Shown here: positions 8,571 to 16,532 of the stretch, one piece after another
How positions within the stretch are numbered: the stretch's first letter is position 1
Layout of the letters: each line of letters starts with the position of its first letter
Made by a program: the position numbers and the translations under genes
The notes under the pieces: model-generated
Databases searched by the model: none
Told to the model about the DNA's origin: nothing
What the model saw: the letters and a program-made list of their open reading frames with translations, nothing else
Source: Proteobacteria bacterium ST_bin11
Lineage (GTDB): Bacteria; Pseudomonadota; Gammaproteobacteria; Methylococcales; Methylomonadaceae
NCBI GenBank assembly: GCA_002083615.1
Contig: MSXO01000043.1
Span: 1-43,329, forward strand
Reading direction: 5' to 3'
DNA: 43,329 nt

Positions 8571-9814
8571 GCTGACTCTGTTATTGTCTGAAGATAGCGT
8601 TGCTTGTAATCGTTAATGGCCTGAATCCGCAACTTACGGATGGCGATACCGATCTGCGGACCTTGCAGGCCATTCAGCAAAGCCGCCGAGGTATCAACTA
8701 CATTGGCCGCCATAGCCGCCGAGCGGATGTAGTCGGCTTGCGGGTAAGGCTTGTCTTCAAACCCGGTGCGGCCACGGGCGTCGGCTTCGCAAGCCTGCAG
8801 AAACTCCTCCAGCCGACTATCTGGCTTAAACGCGCCAATGATTTGCAACATATCGACCAGAGTATCTGCGCGCAACTCCAAAGCCCTGTGACAATGGGTG
8901 TGATATTGCATGACCTGCATACACAAGGTTTTAAAACTATTCGGTACCCGCATTCTCTCGCACAGTTTGACAAGCAGCGGCGAACCTTTTTGCTCGTGGC
9001 CGTGATGACTGGGCCAATGTTGACTGGGCGTCAATGCCTTGCCTAGATCGTGTAGCAACGCCGCCAAGCGTACCTCAGGCTTGTCGGAAAGCCGTGCGGC
9101 CTGCTCCAGCACCATAAAGGCGTGCACACCGGTATCGATTTCCGGATGATATTTCTCCGGTTGCGGCACACCGAATAAGGCGTCAATCTCCGGAAAAACC
9201 ACCCGCAAAGCGCCGCAATCTTTGAGCACCTGAAAAAACGCAGTCGGCGTTCGCTCCAACAAAGCTTTGTGCAATTCCGCCCAAACCCGCTCTGCAACCA
9301 AAAAATCCGCTTCGCCAGCCGCCACCATCTCGCGCATCAGCTCCATGGTTTCCTTAGCGACACTAAATCCCATATGGGCATATCGGGCCGCGAAGCGAGC
9401 AACCCGTAAAATCCGCACAGGATCTTCGATAAATGCCGCCGATACATGCCGTAAAATACGGTTATCTAAGTCACGTCGCCCTTGAATCGGGTCGATCAGT
9501 TCACCGTCTGGGTCCATCGCCATCGCGTTGATGGTCAAGTCACGTCGCAGCAAATCCTCTTCCAATGTCACATCCGGCGAGGCCTGCACCGCAAACCCCT
9601 TATAACCCGGCGCTGTTTTGCGCTCGGTGCGAGCTAAAGCGTATTCTTCATTGTTTACTGGATGCAAAAATACCGGAAAGTCTTTACCAACCGGTCGAAA
9701 ACCGGCCGCGAGCATGCTGTCTGCGGTCTCGCCGACCACCAGCCAGTCCCGCTCCTTAACCGGATAATCCAGCAAACGGTCGCGGACCGCGCCGCCGACC
9801 AGATACGTTTTCAT
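8567..9814 (-). CDS. cca: Multifunctional CCA-adding tRNA nucleotidyltransferase with HD domain
   Basis: 415 residues, like the E. coli type (412). The nucleotidyltransferase head has LVGGAVRDRLL at 5-15, the metal-binding acidic pair E21 and D23 (ERDWLVVGE), and the nucleotide-selecting EDLLRRDLTINAMA region (86-99). The C-terminal half carries the HD phosphohydrolase domain with H255/D256 (LAALLHDLGKAL). It adds or repairs the 3'-terminal CCA of tRNAs without a template; the HD domain has 2',3'-cyclic phosphodiesterase and phosphatase activity. It is the first gene of a four-gene minus-strand run and is divergent from the TauE-type permease gene, 45 bp away. Confidence 0.97.
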   Translation of the reverse strand: MKTYLVGGAVRDRLLDYPVKERDWLVVGETADSMLAAGFRPVGKDFPVFLHPVNNEEYALARTERKTAPGYKGFAVQASPDVTLEEDLLRRDLTINAMAMDPDGELIDPIQGRRDLDNRILRHVSAAFIEDPVRILRVARFAARYAHMGFSVAKETMELMREMVAAGEADFLVAERVWAELHKALLERTPTAFFQVLKDCGALRVVFPEIDALFGVPQPEKYHPEIDTGVHAFMVLEQAARLSDKPEVRLAALLHDLGKALTPSQHWPSHHGHEQKGSPLLVKLCERMRVPNSFKTLCMQVMQYHTHCHRALELRADTLVDMLQIIGAFKPDSRLEEFLQACEADARGRTGFEDKPYPQADYIRSAAMAANVVDTSAALLNGLQGPQIGIAIRKLRIQAINDYKQRYLQTITESA

Positions 9815-9859
9815 GCCTTACCAACTCGCCTGCAAAATGGACCAAAAGACACAGTATAA

Positions 9860-10696
9860 ATGAGTCGCTATCATAGTGCTTTGCTTATTCCCCAGCCATT
9901 ATTCACAGTGACAGAAATTTTTTTAGCTAGTCTTTTATTGGGCATTGTCGCCGGCATCTGTGCAGGTTTGTTCGGCATCGGCGGCGGCACATTGATCGTG
10001 CCGGTACTGGTGTGGATTCTCCAGATTCAGCAGTTTAACCCGGAGCAAATCATGCTGATTGCCGTCGCCACCTCATTGGCAACCGCTGTGTTTACTTCGG
10101 CGGCCTCGGTGCGCAGCCATCACAAACTCGGCAACATCGATTGGCCGCGCGCGCGCCATTTAGCCCCAAGCATGCTATTGGGTGCGACCGGCGGCGCGGT
10201 GTTAGCGGAATATATCAGCGCAGAATTACTGCGCTGGTTTTTTGTTGCCTATCTCCTCTACACCAGCGTGCAAATGGCTACGCCCGCGCAAACAAAAGGA
10301 TCATCGCATCCCGCCAAACAACATTTGGACTACCCAATAGGCCTGCTGATTGGCGTACTGTCGGCGATATTAGGCATCGGCGGCGGCACGATGACAGTGC
10401 CGTATCTGGTTGGCAACGGTCTGATCATGAAAAACGCCGTCGCCACTTCCAGCACCTGCGCTATACCCATTGCTCTGTCAGCAGCAACCAGTTATGTCAT
10501 GTTGGGCTGGCAGGACACTAACTTGCCATTCGGCAGCCTTGGTTATCTCTACCTCCCAGCGTTTGCCGGCATCGCACTGAGCGGCGTCTTTACCGCGCCA
10601 TGGGGTGCCAAATTGGCCCACCGTTTGCCGGCACAAAGTTTGAAACGCTATTTCGTGCTTGTGTTGTTAGCACTTGCGATAAAAATGGCTTGGTAA
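9860..10696 (+). CDS. Sulfite exporter TauE/SafE-family permease
   Basis: 278 residues, about eight membrane helices, with the duplicated family motif: GLFGIGGGTLIVPVL near residue 38 and GILGIGGGTM-like (AILGIGGGTMTVPYL) near 173. The family includes anion permeases and exporters for sulfite, sulfonates and other organic anions. The substrate cannot be predicted. Translation may begin at the ATG at 9860; a GTG at 9908 (VTEIFLASLL) is an alternative that removes a 16-residue non-hydrophobic lead. It is upstream of the pqq operon but separated from it by an inverted repeat and a strong promoter, so it is probably independent. Confidence 0.93.
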   Translation: MSRYHSALLIPQPLFTVTEIFLASLLLGIVAGICAGLFGIGGGTLIVPVLVWILQIQQFNPEQIMLIAVATSLATAVFTSAASVRSHHKLGNIDWPRARHLAPSMLLGATGGAVLAEYISAELLRWFFVAYLLYTSVQMATPAQTKGSSHPAKQHLDYPIGLLIGVLSAILGIGGGTMTVPYLVGNGLIMKNAVATSSTCAIPIALSAATSYVMLGWQDTNLPFGSLGYLYLPAFAGIALSGVFTAPWGAKLAHRLPAQSLKRYFVLVLLALAIKMAW

Positions 10697-10701
10697 GCAA
10701 G

Positions 10702-10744
10702 GGAACTAAAGTACCCGGAGATAGCTCGAAGCGGCGTTAGTTCC
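10702..10744. terminator. 8-bp inverted repeat after the permease gene, possible terminator
   Basis: GGAACTAA at 10702-10709 and TTAGTTCC at 10737-10744 are perfect complements separated by 27 bases. The structure starts 6 bases after the TauE-family stop codon and ends 15 bases before the pqqA -35 box. It could end transcription of the permease gene, though it has no T-run, or be a binding site controlling pqqA. Confidence 0.35.
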
Positions 10745-10759
10745 GGTTTGATTGCTCTG

Positions 10760-10788
10760 TTGCGCAAAGAAAAACTTCATCGTATACT
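10760..10788 (+). promoter_or_regulatory. Probable sigma-70 promoter of pqqA
   Basis: TTGCGC at 10760-10765 and TATACT at 10783-10788 are separated by exactly 17 bp, a close match to the sigma-70 consensus. Transcription would start near 10795, leaving a leader of roughly 55 bases before pqqA. A strong ribosome binding site (GGAGGG, 10838-10843) sits 7 bases before the pqqA ATG. Confidence 0.7.
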
Positions 10789-10850
10789 TCGGCGCAGCTT
10801 TCTCGATCAAGCTATTGCACACAACAACAAAACCTCTGGAGGGTATATAA

Positions 10851-10925
10851 ATGAAATGGGAAACACCAGCTTACAATGACATGCGTTTCGGTTTTGAAGT
10901 TACCATGTACATCTACAACCGTTAA
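10851..10925 (+). CDS. pqqA: PQQ precursor peptide PqqA
   Basis: A 24-residue peptide starting MKWETPAYNDMRFG, with the Glu and Tyr that are cross-linked to make pyrroloquinoline quinone at positions 16 and 20 (E-V-T-M-Y spacing, ExxxY). It is the ribosomally made substrate of PqqE (with PqqD as chaperone); a protease then frees the linked Glu-Tyr. It has the best ribosome binding site in the operon and its own promoter, and a terminator hairpin follows 17 bases after the stop. The gene is too short for routine ORF calling but is unmistakable from sequence and position. Confidence 0.97.
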   Translation: MKWETPAYNDMRFGFEVTMYIYNR

Positions 10926-10942
10926 TCCTTTGGATTGAGGAT

Positions 10943-10973
10943 AAAAAGGGGCATTTTCCTGCCCCTTTTTTTT
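10943..10973 (+). terminator. Rho-independent terminator/attenuator between pqqA and pqqB
   Basis: An 11-bp perfect stem, AAAAAGGGGCA (10943-10953) with TGCCCCTTTTT (10960-10970), a 6-base loop, and a run of eight T residues finishing at 10973. It sits between pqqA and pqqB, so most transcripts should stop after pqqA and only read-through would express pqqB onward. This fits the known need for far more precursor peptide than enzymes in PQQ synthesis. Confidence 0.88.
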
Positions 10974-11033
10974 GCCTGGCGTTTTTTAATCCCGTATCAT
11001 GCCTCGCTCGTTCACCAACCCCTATAAGCGAAC

Positions 11034-11945
11034 ATGAAGATTAGAGTCCTCGGCGCCGGCGCCGGCGGTGGTTTTCCGCAATGGAACTGCAACTGCGACA
11101 ACTGCCGACGCTTGCGTAACGGCCATTTCAACGGCAAAGCCCGCACCCAATCATCAATAGCCATCAGCACCGACAACCGCAACTGGCTGCTGTTTAACAC
11201 CTCACCGGACATTCGAGCTCAGCTGGAAGCCTTTCCGGCAATCCAGCCCAAAGAAGGTATCCGCGATACCGGCATCAAGGCTGTGCTATTAATGGACAGC
11301 CAAATCGACCACACCACCGGCATGCTGATGCTGCGCGAAGGCAAACCCTTGAACGTGTATTGCACCGAAATGGTAAAGCAGGATTTGACCAGTGGCTTTC
11401 CGCTATTCAATATGCTGAAAGACTATTGCACAGTCAATCATCATCCGATTGCCTGCGACGAAACACCCTTCGAGATTCCCGGCATCGATGACATCCGCAT
11501 TTATGCCCATGCCCTGAAAAGCAAAGCGCCGCCCTATTCACCGCATCGCCACGATCCGCATGACGGCGATAACATTGGCGTGATCGTCGAGCAGATTTCC
11601 ACCGGCAAAAAACTGTATTACTCGCCCGGCCTGGGCGAAATCGAGCCCCATGTGTTGCAGGCTATGTTGAATGTCGACTGCCTGATGGTGGATGGCACGT
11701 TTTGGACCGACGATGAAATGGTGACGCGCGGCATCAGCCATAAACATGCTCGCGACATCGGCCACTTACCGCAATCCGGCCCAGGCGGCATGATTGAGGT
11801 GTTAAACGGTGTAACTAAGGCCCGGAAAATTTTGATTCACATCAACAACACCAACCCGATTCTCGACGAAGATTCGCCGGAGCGTAAAACCCTGGATGCC
11901 AACGGCATCGAAGTGGCTTACGACGGACTGGAAATTGACTTATAA
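11034..11945 (+). CDS. pqqB: PQQ biosynthesis protein PqqB (metallo-beta-lactamase fold hydroxylase)
   Basis: 303 residues, the standard length. It begins with the family signature MKIRVLGAGAGGGFPQWNC; the CxCxxC cluster (about residues 19-24, CNCDNC) is the zinc-binding part of PqqB. Other landmarks are LLMDSQIDHTTGML (a modified metallo-beta-lactamase motif) and CLMVDGTFW. PqqB is an iron-dependent oxygenase that hydroxylates the diamino-acid intermediate made from PqqA before PqqC finishes the cofactor. It is 11 bp upstream of pqqC. Confidence 0.98.
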   Translation: MKIRVLGAGAGGGFPQWNCNCDNCRRLRNGHFNGKARTQSSIAISTDNRNWLLFNTSPDIRAQLEAFPAIQPKEGIRDTGIKAVLLMDSQIDHTTGMLMLREGKPLNVYCTEMVKQDLTSGFPLFNMLKDYCTVNHHPIACDETPFEIPGIDDIRIYAHALKSKAPPYSPHRHDPHDGDNIGVIVEQISTGKKLYYSPGLGEIEPHVLQAMLNVDCLMVDGTFWTDDEMVTRGISHKHARDIGHLPQSGPGGMIEVLNGVTKARKILIHINNTNPILDEDSPERKTLDANGIEVAYDGLEIDL

Positions 11946-11956
11946 AAAGGTGTGAC

Positions 11957-12685
11957 ATGACTGCTGATAATCAACCCTGGAGCCGCGAAGAATTCGAAGC
12001 CAAACTGCGCGGCATGGAAAAGTTTTACCACATTCATCATCCGATGCACACGCTGATGAACGAAGGCAAATTAACCCAACAGCAATTGCAGGGCTGGGTC
12101 GCCAATCGCTTTTATTACCAGGTAATGATTCCGATCAAGGACGCCAATATCATGGCCAACTGTCCGGATCGCGAAACCCGCGCCAAGTGGGTACAACGTA
12201 TCCTCGACCACGACGGCCACCCTGGCGACCCAGGCGGCATCGAAGCCTGGATACGTCTGGGCATCGCTGTTGGACTAACCCGCGAAGAAATCACTTCCCT
12301 GGAACACGTGCTGCCGGGCGTGCGTTTTGCGGTAGATGGTTACGTCAATTTCGCCCGCCGCGCCGAATGGCACGAAGCCGCCAGTTCCTCGCTGACGGAA
12401 CTGTTCGCCCCGAAAATTCATCAACAACGCTTGGATAACTGGCCCGACGTCTATCCATGGGTGGAACAAGAGGGTTACACTTACTTCCGAAAGCGCCTGA
12501 CCGAAGCCCGCCGCGACGTGGAACACGGCCTGGAACTGACCCTGGACTGGTACAAAACCCGCGAACAACAAGAACGCATGGTGCAAATTCTGAAATTTAA
12601 ACTGGATGTATTGTGGAGCATGGCCGATGCGATGTATCTGGCTTATGTCGCCGACATGCCGCCGTATTTTAATATCGAGCAATAG
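11957..12685 (+). CDS. pqqC: Pyrroloquinoline-quinone synthase PqqC
   Basis: 242 residues of the TENA/heme-oxygenase-like fold. Recognisable stretches include YHIHHPMHTLM near the N-terminus, NRFYYQVMIPIKDA (about 49-62), DHDGHPGDPGGIEAW and the helix with YTYFRKRL. PqqC is a cofactor-free oxidase that closes the ring and carries out the last eight-electron oxidation to PQQ. Stand-alone, not fused to PqqD as in some methylotrophic alphaproteobacteria. A ribosome binding site AAAAGG is just upstream. The next start codon, of the Uma2-family gene, begins one base after its stop. Confidence 0.98.
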   Translation: MTADNQPWSREEFEAKLRGMEKFYHIHHPMHTLMNEGKLTQQQLQGWVANRFYYQVMIPIKDANIMANCPDRETRAKWVQRILDHDGHPGDPGGIEAWIRLGIAVGLTREEITSLEHVLPGVRFAVDGYVNFARRAEWHEAASSSLTELFAPKIHQQRLDNWPDVYPWVEQEGYTYFRKRLTEARRDVEHGLELTLDWYKTREQQERMVQILKFKLDVLWSMADAMYLAYVADMPPYFNIEQ

Positions 12686-12686
12686 A

Positions 12687-13253
12687 ATGCAAACCGCCGA
12701 ACAGCTTCGTTTTAGCGCCGCCGACGACTTTTTAGTTTGGGAGGAATCCCAAGCCGAGAAGCACGAATTCGTGGCTGGCGAAGTATTTGCGATGACTGGT
12801 GCTCGGCGTGAGCATGTTGTCGTCAGCCTAAATATTGCCTCGGCCTTGAAACAACGTTTGCGCGGCTCATCCTGCCAAGCTTATATCGCCGATCTGAAAC
12901 TACGTGTCGAGGCCGCCGATGCTTTCTTGTACCCGGACGTGATGGTGTCTTGTCACCCGGAAGATAACAAAGCCAAACAATTTATTTCGCAGCCGACATT
13001 AATTGTCGAAGTACTATCCGATTCAACAGCAGACTACGACAGAGGCGGCAAATTCGTCGCTTACCGTAAGCTGGAATCGCTGCAAGAATACCTGATTGTG
13101 GACATCGATAACCGCCAAGTGGAATGCTTCCGCCGCACGCCGGATAACGATTGGCTATTGCACGATTACCTTGGAGACGTCGATTGCCAATTGCACAGTT
13201 TGAACCTCAGCCTGCCGCTGGCGGAAATTTTTGAAGACATCGAAGTTGCTTGA
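12687..13253 (+). CDS. Uma2-family (DUF820) putative restriction-endonuclease-like protein inside the pqq operon
   Basis: 188 residues from the ATG at 12687, one base after the pqqC stop; an in-frame upstream start at 12606 would overlap pqqC by 80 bp and is less likely. It matches the Uma2/DUF820 family with a PD-(D/E)xK nuclease core: Asp84 in YPDVMVSC, Glu108 in LIVEVLSDST and Lys122 in GGKFVAYRK. Uma2 proteins are abundant in cyanobacteria and scattered elsewhere; their biological role is not settled, and DNA cleavage is assumed from fold. It is not a known part of PQQ synthesis. The pqqD start follows 33 bp later. Codon and base use look like the neighbours. Confidence 0.92.
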   Translation: MQTAEQLRFSAADDFLVWEESQAEKHEFVAGEVFAMTGARREHVVVSLNIASALKQRLRGSSCQAYIADLKLRVEAADAFLYPDVMVSCHPEDNKAKQFISQPTLIVEVLSDSTADYDRGGKFVAYRKLESLQEYLIVDIDNRQVECFRRTPDNDWLLHDYLGDVDCQLHSLNLSLPLAEIFEDIEVA

Positions 13254-13286
13254 ATCTGCAGCCGTTTGCCTAAACACCGGAACTCT

Positions 13287-13559
13287 ATGACCATCACCCC
13301 CGATCAACTTATCCAATTCTCGCCGTTGCACCGGCTGCAATGGGAAGAAGCTCAGCAAAAATACGTGATTCTCTATCCCGAAGGCATGGTCGAGTTGAAC
13401 CAAAGTTCGGCGGAAATACTCAAGCTGTGCGACGGTAGCCGGGGGCTGGCGCAAATCGTCACCGAACTGGAAGAAAAATTTGCTACGTCCGGCCTGACCA
13501 ACGACATCACTAACTTTTTGAACGTGGCATTACAAAATGGCTGGATCAAGCAAGCTTAA
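13287..13559 (+). CDS. pqqD: PQQ biosynthesis peptide chaperone PqqD
   Basis: 90 residues from the ATG at 13287; a TTG at 13266 would add seven residues not typical of the family. PqqD is a small winged-helix RiPP recognition element that binds PqqA and presents it to PqqE. Family features: YVILYPEGMVELN (strand region) and NQSSAEILKLCDG, followed by a C-terminal helix. The last 23 bp overlap the start of pqqE, so the two partner proteins are translationally coupled. Confidence 0.96.
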   Translation: MTITPDQLIQFSPLHRLQWEEAQQKYVILYPEGMVELNQSSAEILKLCDGSRGLAQIVTELEEKFATSGLTNDITNFLNVALQNGWIKQA

Positions 13560-14661
13560 TATCACTCCGCCGCGCTGGCTGTTGGCCGAGCTGAGCTACA
13601 AATGTCCATTGCAATGCCCGTATTGCTCAAATCCGCTGGATTACGCTAAATATCCCAACGAATTGAGTACCGACGATTGGAAACGCGTATTAAGCCAGGC
13701 CCGCAAAATGGGCGCGGTACAGTTGGGCTTTTCCGGCGGTGAACCGCTGACTCGCCAGGATTTGACTGAACTGGTCGGATACGCGCGCGAACTGGGTTAT
13801 TACTCCAACCTCATCACCTCCGGCTACGGCTTGAGCGAAGAAAAAATCGTCGAATTAAAGCAAGCCGGTTTAGACCATATCCAAATCAGCATCCAGGCCA
13901 GCACGCAGGAACTGAACGATCATATCGCCGGCACCGCCACTTACCAACACAAGCAGGAAGTGGCGAAACTAATTAAAAAACACGGCTATCCCATGGTGCT
14001 GTGTGTGGTAATCCACCGCGAAAACATTCACCAAATGCCGCAAATTTTGGAGATGGCCGAAAACCTCGGCGCCGATTATCTGGAACTGGCCAACACCCAA
14101 TATTACGGCTGGGCCCATTTGAATCGCGACGCCCTGCTGCCAACCAGGGAACAATTCGAAGAAGCGGAAAAAATTGCCCAGGCTTACAAAGAAAAAGTGG
14201 CCGGCAAGATGAAGATTTATTACGTGGTGCCGGATTACTACGAAGACCGACCCAAAGCCTGCATGAACGGCTGGGGTACCACCTTTTTGACCATAGCCCC
14301 CGACGGCACCGCACTGCCTTGCCATTCGGCACGCGAACTACCCGGACTGGACTGCCCGAACGTGAAGGATTTCGGCATAGCCGAGATCTGGAACGAATCG
14401 AAGACCTTCAATTTCTTCCGCGGCACCGAGTGGATGCAGGAACCTTGCCGCAGCTGCGACGAGAAACTTAAAGATTTTGGCGGCTGCCGCTGCCAGGCCT
14501 ACTTGTTCAACGGCGACATGTACAGTACCGACCCGGTGTGCAGCAAATCCCCGGAACGGCACCGAATTGACGCGGCGATCAATTCAGCGCGCGAACTAGC
14601 TTTATCGGACCGGGAAAAACCGCTGGTGTTTCGCAATAGTAAAAACTCCAAACAATTCTAA
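13537..14661 (+). CDS. pqqE: PqqA peptide cyclase PqqE (radical SAM, SPASM domain)
   Basis: 374 residues. The radical SAM cluster CxxxCxxC is at Cys23, Cys27 and Cys30 (SYKCPLQCPYC), with the SAM-binding GGEPL motif near residue 68. A cysteine-rich C-terminal SPASM region (CNGWGTTF, LPCHSAREL, LDCPN, CRSCDEKL, GGCRCQAY, VCSKSPERH) would hold the auxiliary iron-sulfur clusters. PqqE forms the carbon-carbon bond between Glu16 and Tyr20 of PqqA. It overlaps pqqD by 23 bp and is the last gene of the operon; no pqqF or pqqG protease gene follows. A 20-bp palindrome lies just downstream. Confidence 0.98.
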   Translation: MAGSSKLNITPPRWLLAELSYKCPLQCPYCSNPLDYAKYPNELSTDDWKRVLSQARKMGAVQLGFSGGEPLTRQDLTELVGYARELGYYSNLITSGYGLSEEKIVELKQAGLDHIQISIQASTQELNDHIAGTATYQHKQEVAKLIKKHGYPMVLCVVIHRENIHQMPQILEMAENLGADYLELANTQYYGWAHLNRDALLPTREQFEEAEKIAQAYKEKVAGKMKIYYVVPDYYEDRPKACMNGWGTTFLTIAPDGTALPCHSARELPGLDCPNVKDFGIAEIWNESKTFNFFRGTEWMQEPCRSCDEKLKDFGGCRCQAYLFNGDMYSTDPVCSKSPERHRIDAAINSARELALSDREKPLVFRNSKNSKQF

Positions 14662-14674
14662 TTAGTTGTTTGCT

Positions 14675-14694
14675 CCGGCGGCTCGAGCCGCCGG
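14675..14694. terminator. 20-bp perfect GC-rich palindrome between convergent pqqE and msbA
   Basis: CCGGCGGCTCGAGCCGCCGG is self-complementary over all 20 bases, in the 44-bp gap between two genes that run toward each other. It would form a very stable hairpin in either transcript and probably ends both, although neither side has a proper T-run. Confidence 0.5.
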
Positions 14695-14705
14695 CTGAGT
14701 AATAA

Positions 14706-16505
14706 CTACTGCGGCGCTAGCCCCACAGATTGCTCGACTGGTTCAGTTTGACCGACATCCTGAAACTGCATTTTATGCAATTTGGCATACGCCCCATCGC
14801 GAGCTAATAACTCGCGATGCGAACCTTGTTCGACTATCCGACCTTTTTCCATCACCAAAATCACGTCCGCACTCTCGATAGTCGATAAGCGATGCGCCAC
14901 CACCAAGGTAGTACGGCCTTGCATCACCCGATTCAGCGCGGCCTGAATGTAGCGTTCGGATTCGGTATCCAAGGCCGAGGTGGCTTCATCCAAAATCAAA
15001 ATCGGCGCATCCTTCAATAAAGCTCGCGCCAGCGCTAAGCGTTGACGCTGGCCGCCGGACAGCTTCACACCGTTCTCGCCGATTTCAGTTTCCAGCCCTT
15101 GCGGCATTTTGCTGATAAAGTCCATCGCATAGGCATCGATGGCAGCCTGCTCTATCTGATCTCTGGCCGCGCCTTGTAACGCGCCATAGGCGATATTATT
15201 AGCCACCGAGGCGTTAAATAATGTGACGTTCTGAGTGACCAAGGCAATCTGCCGGCGCAAACTGTCCAGGCGGTAGCGTTTTAACTCCACCCCATCGATC
15301 AAAATCTCGCCCTGCTCGTACTCGTAAAAGCGCGGCAACAAGTTAATCATCGTGCTTTTACCGCCCCCCGAAGCCCCCACCAACGCAACGGTCTGGCCGG
15401 GCTCGATAGTCACATTGATATTGTTCAAGGCAGGCGTTTCACTACCGGGATAACTAAAACTGAGGTTTTTGAATTCGATGCGCCCCTGACTGCGCTCGAC
15501 CTGATAATCGCCGCCGTCGATTTCGGCCGGCTCGTCCAAGACTTCAAACAAAGACTCCGCCGCCGCGATACCCCGCAAAATCTCCGAATTCGCATCGCTT
15601 AATTGGCGAATCGGTTTGGGCAACAAGAACGCCGCGGTAAAAAAGCCGACAAACTCTCCCGGACTGGATGATTTCATCATGATCAGGGCCAGATACATCA
15701 TGCCGGCCAAAGCAAAAGAAATGACCAATTGCATCAAGGGGTTATTCAGCGACACCGTCATAATCAGCTTGCGAAATTGGGTGCGATTATCCAGGCTGGC
15801 CGTTTTAAAGCGCTGCCGTTCGTAATTTTCGCCACCGAAACTTTTCACGATGCGGTTTCCGGAGACCATTTCCGAGGTGATATGCGTCAAATCGCCGACC
15901 GTATCCTGCATGTTGCGGCTCAAGCGTTTCAAGCGCTTGCCGACATAACGCACCATGATCGCCACCACCGGCGCAATTGCCAAAAACACCAGCGATAGCT
16001 GCCAGTTGGTATAAGCCAGATACCCCAACAAACCCACCGCAGTAAAACCTTCACGGACGAACGAGCGTATCGAATCGGAGGTAGCGCGCGTGACTTCGCC
16101 GATATTATTGGTGATCCGCGAAATCATGTAGCCGCTATTATGCGCATCGAAATATTGCACCGACAAGCGGGTGTACTGATTGAAAATTTCGCAACGCAGC
16201 TTGTGAATCAAATTGCCGGAGATCCGCGCCAGATAGTAATTGCCCAAAAACGAGCCGATACCGCGTACTAGAAACAGCACCACGAAGGCCAAGGGCAAGT
16301 ATTGAATATCTGCCCTGTCCGGCGCACCAAAGCTGTCGATGATGCGTTGAATGATCATCACCACAGCAGGCTCAGTCGCGGCGTAGATCGCAAAACCGAT
16401 AGCGCAAACCACAAATAAACGCCAATACGGCACTACAAACGCCAACAAACGCTTGTACACCTGGCTGTCCGTCATTGTTTTGCGCGAATTTTGTAACGTG
16501 TTCAA
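14706..16505 (-). CDS. msbA: Lipid A export ABC transporter, ATP-binding/permease protein MsbA
   Basis: 599 residues, one half-transporter: six membrane helices (about 20-300) and an ATPase domain with Walker A GASGGGKST at 377-385, signature LSGGQRQRLALARALL, and Walker B ILILDEATSALD. The overall match and length (E. coli MsbA 582) fit MsbA, which as a homodimer flips lipid A-core across the inner membrane. The neighbouring divergent genes for LPS core and O-antigen assembly support this over a drug exporter. Start at 16505; an internal ATG at 16475 (MTDSQVYKRLL) is closer to the usual MsbA N-terminus. Confidence 0.94.
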   Translation of the reverse strand: MNTLQNSRKTMTDSQVYKRLLAFVVPYWRLFVVCAIGFAIYAATEPAVVMIIQRIIDSFGAPDRADIQYLPLAFVVLFLVRGIGSFLGNYYLARISGNLIHKLRCEIFNQYTRLSVQYFDAHNSGYMISRITNNIGEVTRATSDSIRSFVREGFTAVGLLGYLAYTNWQLSLVFLAIAPVVAIMVRYVGKRLKRLSRNMQDTVGDLTHITSEMVSGNRIVKSFGGENYERQRFKTASLDNRTQFRKLIMTVSLNNPLMQLVISFALAGMMYLALIMMKSSSPGEFVGFFTAAFLLPKPIRQLSDANSEILRGIAAAESLFEVLDEPAEIDGGDYQVERSQGRIEFKNLSFSYPGSETPALNNINVTIEPGQTVALVGASGGGKSTMINLLPRFYEYEQGEILIDGVELKRYRLDSLRRQIALVTQNVTLFNASVANNIAYGALQGAARDQIEQAAIDAYAMDFISKMPQGLETEIGENGVKLSGGQRQRLALARALLKDAPILILDEATSALDTESERYIQAALNRVMQGRTTLVVAHRLSTIESADVILVMEKGRIVEQGSHRELLARDGAYAKLHKMQFQDVGQTEPVEQSVGLAPQ

Positions 16506-16532
16506 TGCTGTTTACCTTTAAAATGTAAAGCC

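Noticed and set aside
12606..12686. Upstream in-frame extension of the Uma2 gene
   Set aside because: It would overlap pqqC by 80 bp and its sequence is unlike Uma2 N-termini; the ATG at 12687 follows the pqqC stop directly.
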